A stretch of DNA of 6,883 nucleotides from Bacteroidia bacterium (GTDB lineage: Bacteria > Bacteroidota > Bacteroidia > Cytophagales > Cyclobacteriaceae). Location: positions 1-6,883 of the forward strand of contig JANXRR010000216.1 in NCBI GenBank assembly GCA_025356795.1, written 5' to 3'. The notes under the pieces are model-generated. The model was not told the origin of the DNA. It searched no databases and saw only the letters and a program-made list of their open reading frames with translations. Position 1 is the first letter of the stretch; the number at the start of each line of letters is the position of its first letter. This document shows positions 5,985 through 6,883 of the stretch, in pieces. Position numbers and translations under genes: made by a program.

Positions 5985-6883
5985 ATGGCAGTCAAAGTTA
6001 AAACATCAGGAAAACTATTAATGATAATTTTAATAGTTGGAGCCCTCTTTTTTGGTAAAATATATTGGTGGGATAAACGCCCGAAGGAAGCAAAGGCATC
6101 CACTGAAATTGGGCATTTGGCTTTGCCTGATGAGCCGGAAGCCTCACTAAAAGGAAACTCTACATTGTTTACGCTGCCATCAGCAGATGAATCTGTAAAC
6201 GGTGGAACAAAGATAAATTGGGAAGTAATGGCATGGAACGCCCAATTTCCTTTGATGTATTCTAACGGAGGGACGTTAACAACGAAAGGATCATTATTTG
6301 ATAAGGCGAATCTTCAAGTTAACATTGTTAGACAAGATGATTGTAATAAATCAATTGCTGACATCGTGAAGTTTGCTCAAGATTATAAGAATGATTCAAA
6401 TTCTCCGGGAGTATTCGCTTCTTATATGGGAGATGGAATGCCTGCATTTTTTGCAGCATTAACAAAAGAATTGGAACCGTTAGGGCCAGAATATCAACCC
6501 ATCGCTTTTTATGCCATGGGAAAATCATTTGGCGAAGATAAAGTAATGGGGCCTATAGAATGGAAGAAGGACCCAAAGGCAGCATTGGGCAAGACATGCG
6601 CGTGTTATTTGCGCGATGGTGATATGAACATATTGTTAAAATGGGCAGGCGATAATGGTTTAAAAGTAAACCCTGACGAAACAACGTACGATAAAGATGC
6701 CATTAACCTCATAGCTGCTAATGATTTTTTGGATGCCTGCAATAAGTACATAACCGACTACAAGGAGACTCGGAAAGTAGTAAAAGACGGAAAAAAATTA
6801 AGTGAAGAAATAACGGTAGGTGTAGACGCTGTTGCAACCTGGACTCCTGGCGATGTGAATATTGCTAAACAGAAAGGTGGCTT
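5985..6883 (+). CDS. Membrane-anchored substrate-binding-like protein, C-terminus beyond window
   Basis: An ATG at 5985 opens a frame that runs to the window end (299 residues, no stop). Residues about 10-29 form one hydrophobic segment (LLMIILIVGALFFG then KIYWW) after a basic start. There is no lipobox cysteine, so it looks like a signal anchor with the rest in the periplasm. The body resembles type 2 periplasmic substrate-binding proteins: INWEVMAWNAQFPLMYSNGG (77-96), then SLFDKANLQVNIV, GDGMPAFFAAL, a lobe with TCACYLRDGDMNILLKW (204-220), and TWTPGDVNIAKQKGG at 285-299. From memory, similar proteins are annotated as phosphate-type substrate-binding proteins, sometimes fused to a C-terminal OmpA domain; whether that domain follows here cannot be seen. 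The ligand is unknown. No ABC permease or ATPase is present in the window, so a sensory or scaffolding role is as likely as transport. It is probably the third gene of the cluster starting at 4331. Confidence 0.8.
   Translation, partial: MAVKVKTSGKLLMIILIVGALFFGKIYWWDKRPKEAKASTEIGHLALPDEPEASLKGNSTLFTLPSADESVNGGTKINWEVMAWNAQFPLMYSNGGTLTTKGSLFDKANLQVNIVRQDDCNKSIADIVKFAQDYKNDSNSPGVFASYMGDGMPAFFAALTKELEPLGPEYQPIAFYAMGKSFGEDKVMGPIEWKKDPKAALGKTCACYLRDGDMNILLKWAGDNGLKVNPDETTYDKDAINLIAANDFLDACNKYITDYKETRKVVKDGKKLSEEITVGVDAVATWTPGDVNIAKQKGG

Noticed and set aside
6328..6528. Minus-strand open frame of 66 codons
   Set aside because: It is antisense to the substrate-binding-like protein, whose frame is open from 5985 to the window end with family-like motifs.

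Overview
The window looks like ordinary chromosome from a Bacteroidota bacterium, probably of the Cytophagales/Chitinophagales type. The evidence is a GSCFA-family protein, the NagB/PIG-L fusion typical of that phylum, A/T-rich leaders without clear Shine-Dalgarno sequences, and two minus-strand matches to the Bacteroidota -7 promoter element TAnnTTTG. No tRNA, rRNA, CRISPR array or insertion sequence was seen.

Left part, minus strand: the first 29 codons of a DUF255/YyaL-type thioredoxin-domain protein run off the left edge (1-88). Upstream of it lies a complete GSCFA-domain protein (196-1188). The 234-bp divergent spacer 1189-1422 holds a candidate promoter for the GSCFA gene, a perfect 14-bp palindrome and a 10-bp inverted repeat close to the next gene.

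Middle part, plus strand: a 632-residue fusion of a glucosamine-6-phosphate deaminase-like domain with a PIG-L/LmbE zinc deacetylase-like domain (1423-3321), then an exodeoxyribonuclease III/AP endonuclease (3398-4171). A 13-bp tandem repeat sits in the spacer between them. These are likely independent housekeeping genes for amino-sugar metabolism and base-excision repair.

Right part, plus strand: a compact, probably co-transcribed cluster that I cannot match to a characterised system. It encodes a soluble protein with a C-terminal coiled coil (4331-4990), a two-helix membrane protein whose cytoplasmic coiled coil resembles PspA/Vipp1 (ESCRT-III-like) in order and register (4995-5957), and a membrane-anchored periplasmic substrate-binding-like protein that runs off the right edge (5985 onward). 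Together they suggest an envelope-associated assembly in which an outside ligand-binding domain is paired with an inside PspA-like scaffold. This is the most interesting part of the window. The assignment rests on visual motif comparison only, and the cluster probably continues past 6883.
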